Assembly (NCBI GenBank): GCA_963795775.1
Contig: CAWCJL010000005.1
Span: 682,001 to 746,000 of the forward strand
DNA: 64,000 nucleotides
From: CAWCJL01 sp963795775
GTDB lineage: Bacteria; Acidobacteriota; Terriglobia; Terriglobales; Acidobacteriaceae
Direction: 5' to 3'
Part shown: piece by piece, positions 63,935 to 64,000 of the stretch
How positions within the stretch are numbered: position 1 is the first letter of the stretch
Layout of the letters: each line of letters begins with the position of its first letter
Made by a program: the position numbers and the translations under genes
Notes under the pieces: generated by a model
Seen by the model: only the letters and a program-made list of their open reading frames with translations
The model's database searches: none
What the model was told of the DNA's origin: nothing

Positions 63935-64000
63935 GTGCGCCTGTTAAATTTTCTCGTCGAAGCCTTTATCGCCGGATTTGGCATCACCCGCCCGTCCGAG
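63935..64000 (+). CDS. Start of an unknown conserved gene, cut by the window end
   Basis: A frame beginning at GTG 63935, with GGAGG at 63923-63927, reads 'VRLLNFLVEAFIAGFGITRP' and is open to the edge. An in-frame ATG at 63917 is an alternative, but it would place the Shine-Dalgarno inside the gene. The opening looks like the N-terminus of a small membrane or amphipathic protein. It is divergent from the oxidoreductase operon with about 80 bp between starts. Function unknown. Confidence 0.55.
   Translation, partial: MRLLNFLVEAFIAGFGITRPSE

Overview
The window looks like chromosome from a soil Acidobacteriota, most likely Terriglobia/Acidobacteriaceae. This is inferred from the gene families, not from a marker gene. 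The signs are roughly 1,100-residue TonB-dependent receptors with an N-terminal carboxypeptidase-D-like domain, paired GH127 enzymes, a GH144-type glucanase, a Wzi-like protein, many Tat-exported enzymes and small receiver-only regulators. No rRNA, intact tRNA, CRISPR array or replication origin was seen.

Layout. (1) 0-9.5 kb is a plus-strand exopolysaccharide locus of tightly overlapping genes: a WecG/TagA-type transferase, a family 2 glycosyltransferase, a Wzy/ligase-like polymerase, a Tat-exported GH10 xylanase-like enzyme, a family 4 glycosyltransferase, a Wzx flippase, a second family 4 glycosyltransferase and a Wzi-like outer-membrane protein. Four of these eight are frameshifted. (2) 9.6-16.8 kb holds a decayed IS66 transposase, an aldo/keto reductase, a DUF892 ferritin-like protein, a GH144-like glucanase and two divergent receiver-only response regulators. 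(3) 16.8-36 kb is very gene-poor. It holds a few small proteins, two receivers without a phosphoacceptor, a possible terminated small RNA, a frameshifted Ig-like lipoprotein, an intact PAP2 membrane protein, three orphan Tad-pilus TadE/TadG proteins, an RHS scrap and a small pseudogene. (4) 36-46.3 kb carries an MHYT-domain histidine kinase, an MFS permease, a truncated AhpD-like protein, a large TonB receptor, a small exported HNH protein and an SRAP (YedK) protein. It ends in a 46-nt 3' remnant of a tRNA, probably tRNA-Gln(CUG). The remnant's orientation fits the right-hand edge of an integrated element lying to its left.

(5) 46.4-59.4 kb is a clean polysaccharide-utilisation-like locus: a CE1-type esterase, a TonB receptor, a TPR protein, two GH127 beta-L-arabinofuranosidase-family enzymes and a second TonB receptor. 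There is no SusD-like gene. (6) 59.5-63.9 kb is a minus-strand operon for a PaoABC-like periplasmic molybdenum aldehyde oxidoreductase, followed by an unrecognised 75-residue Cys-rich protein. A conserved-looking gene starts divergently and runs off the right edge.

A recurring oddity is single-base frameshifts in genes whose downstream sequence remains well conserved. They cluster in the left half but also affect the Tat signal of the PaoA-like subunit. Decay of an island and homopolymer sequencing error are both possible. Raw reads would decide between them.
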